Shown here in pieces: positions 63,676-64,000 of a stretch of DNA of 64,000 nt. The notes below the pieces were generated by a model. The model did no database searches. It was not told the origin of the DNA and was given only the letters and a program-made list of their open reading frames with translations. A program made the position numbers and the translations under genes. Positions within the stretch are counted from its first letter, which is position 1, and each line of letters starts with the position of its first letter. The DNA comes from Clostridiales bacterium (GTDB lineage: Bacteria > Bacillota > Clostridia > Saccharofermentanales > Saccharofermentanaceae): positions 1 to 64,000 of the forward strand of contig JAFWMQ010000015.1 of the NCBI GenBank assembly GCA_017510605.1, read 5' to 3'.

Positions 63676-64000
63676 TCACTTAGCCTCGAAATTTGTTTCC
63701 GGATCCCAATGCAGATCTTCCTGCCTGTGCATCCATGCAGAAAGTGCTTCGGTCATCTTATGAGCATCGTTGTCGTAATCGGCGCCGTTCATAGGCTCAC
63801 CGACATAGATCCTGATCTTACGGCGGTGAAGACCGTTAAGAGGATGAGGCTTCTTTGAAGTTCTCGGCCAGATCTGATATGCTCCCGCGATATAGACCGG
63901 GACCATAGGAACGCCTGCCTTTATTGCAAGGTATGCGGCCCCGTCTTTAAATTCGGCAAGTTTACCTGTGTGGGATCTGGTTCCTTCAGGGAAGACAAAG
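63676..64000 (-). CDS. 1-acyl-glycerol-3-phosphate acyltransferase (PlsC-like), C-terminal part
   Basis: The minus frame is open to the right edge, so the start lies outside. The visible 107 residues begin FVFPEGTRSHTGKLAEFKDGAAYLA, containing the PlsC PEGTR motif that binds the phosphate of the acceptor, then VPMVPVYIAGAYQIWPR and a C-terminal HxxxED-free tail. The N-terminal HxxxxD motif would be outside the window. It stands opposite the permease-PlsC fusion and has the canonical motif that the fusion has changed. Confidence 0.9.
   Translation of the reverse strand, partial: FVFPEGTRSHTGKLAEFKDGAAYLAIKAGVPMVPVYIAGAYQIWPRTSKKPHPLNGLHRRKIRIYVGEPMNGADYDNDAHKMTEALSAWMHRQEDLHWDPETNFEAK

Overview
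The window reads as part of the chromosome of a low-to-mid GC, Gram-positive member of the Clostridia (Eubacteriales). The reasons are a sortase-anchored Cna-B-type surface protein, a compact Tad/Flp1 pilus locus with a DUF6382-FHA protein, PadR/DUF1700 and CPBP families, strong GGAGG ribosome sites and an S-box (SAM-I) riboswitch. An uncultured gut or rumen clostridium would fit, but no species can be named from the sequence.

Layout. 1-2.5 kb: 3' part of a repetitive cell-wall protein, then tRNA-Leu(GAG) with a consensus promoter. 2.8-4.9 kb: 8-oxoguanine glycosylase and an RlmL-like methyltransferase (minus). 5.3-13.9 kb: proA, rpiB and a complete ATP synthase operon in the order a-c-b-(delta/alpha)-gamma-beta-epsilon; the separate delta gene is missing and its C-terminal domain is fused in front of alpha. 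13.9-19 kb (minus): Tad pilus genes (TadZ-like, TadA, fused TadB-TadC, Flp1 pilin, DUF6382-FHA). 19.2-43.9 kb: mostly housekeeping genes (SAM riboswitch-metK, recD2, comF, a MraY-like gene, argS, M3 peptidase, rsmF, rdgB, ACT protein-hom, purD, nadD-yqeK fusion, rsfS, comEA, birA, an HD-GYP protein, MATE, CPBP, GNAT) ending in a CPBP-PadR pair behind an operator-promoter palindrome.

44.19-56.68 kb: an integrative mobilizable element in the 3' end of the tmRNA gene (ssrA). A 16-bp direct repeat of the ssrA end marks both borders, with paired arm-type repeats just inside. It carries a tyrosine integrase, an Xis with an overlapping 31-codon leader ORF, a MobV relaxase with a pMV158-like oriT, a RecA-fold ATPase of the RepA type with an upstream attenuator-like hairpin and iteron-like repeats, and a 1.5-kb gene-free stretch holding two diverged copies of a ~450-bp sequence whose differences preserve hairpins. 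I read those copies as a tandem structured RNA of unknown type. Cargo is two paralogous solute-binding-like lipoproteins (the second with an in-frame amber codon at codon 40) and a sigma factor/anti-sigma pair.

56.7-64 kb: intact tmRNA, a zinc-ribbon protein, an amidase, a PadR-DUF1700-small membrane protein operon, and an operon of a 51-aa membrane protein plus an 886-aa protein joining an NCS1-type permease to a PlsC acyltransferase domain and a zinc ribbon. A second PlsC gene runs off the right edge.

The strongest candidates for new biology are the tandem structured RNA, the delta/alpha ATP synthase fusion and the permease-acyltransferase fusion.
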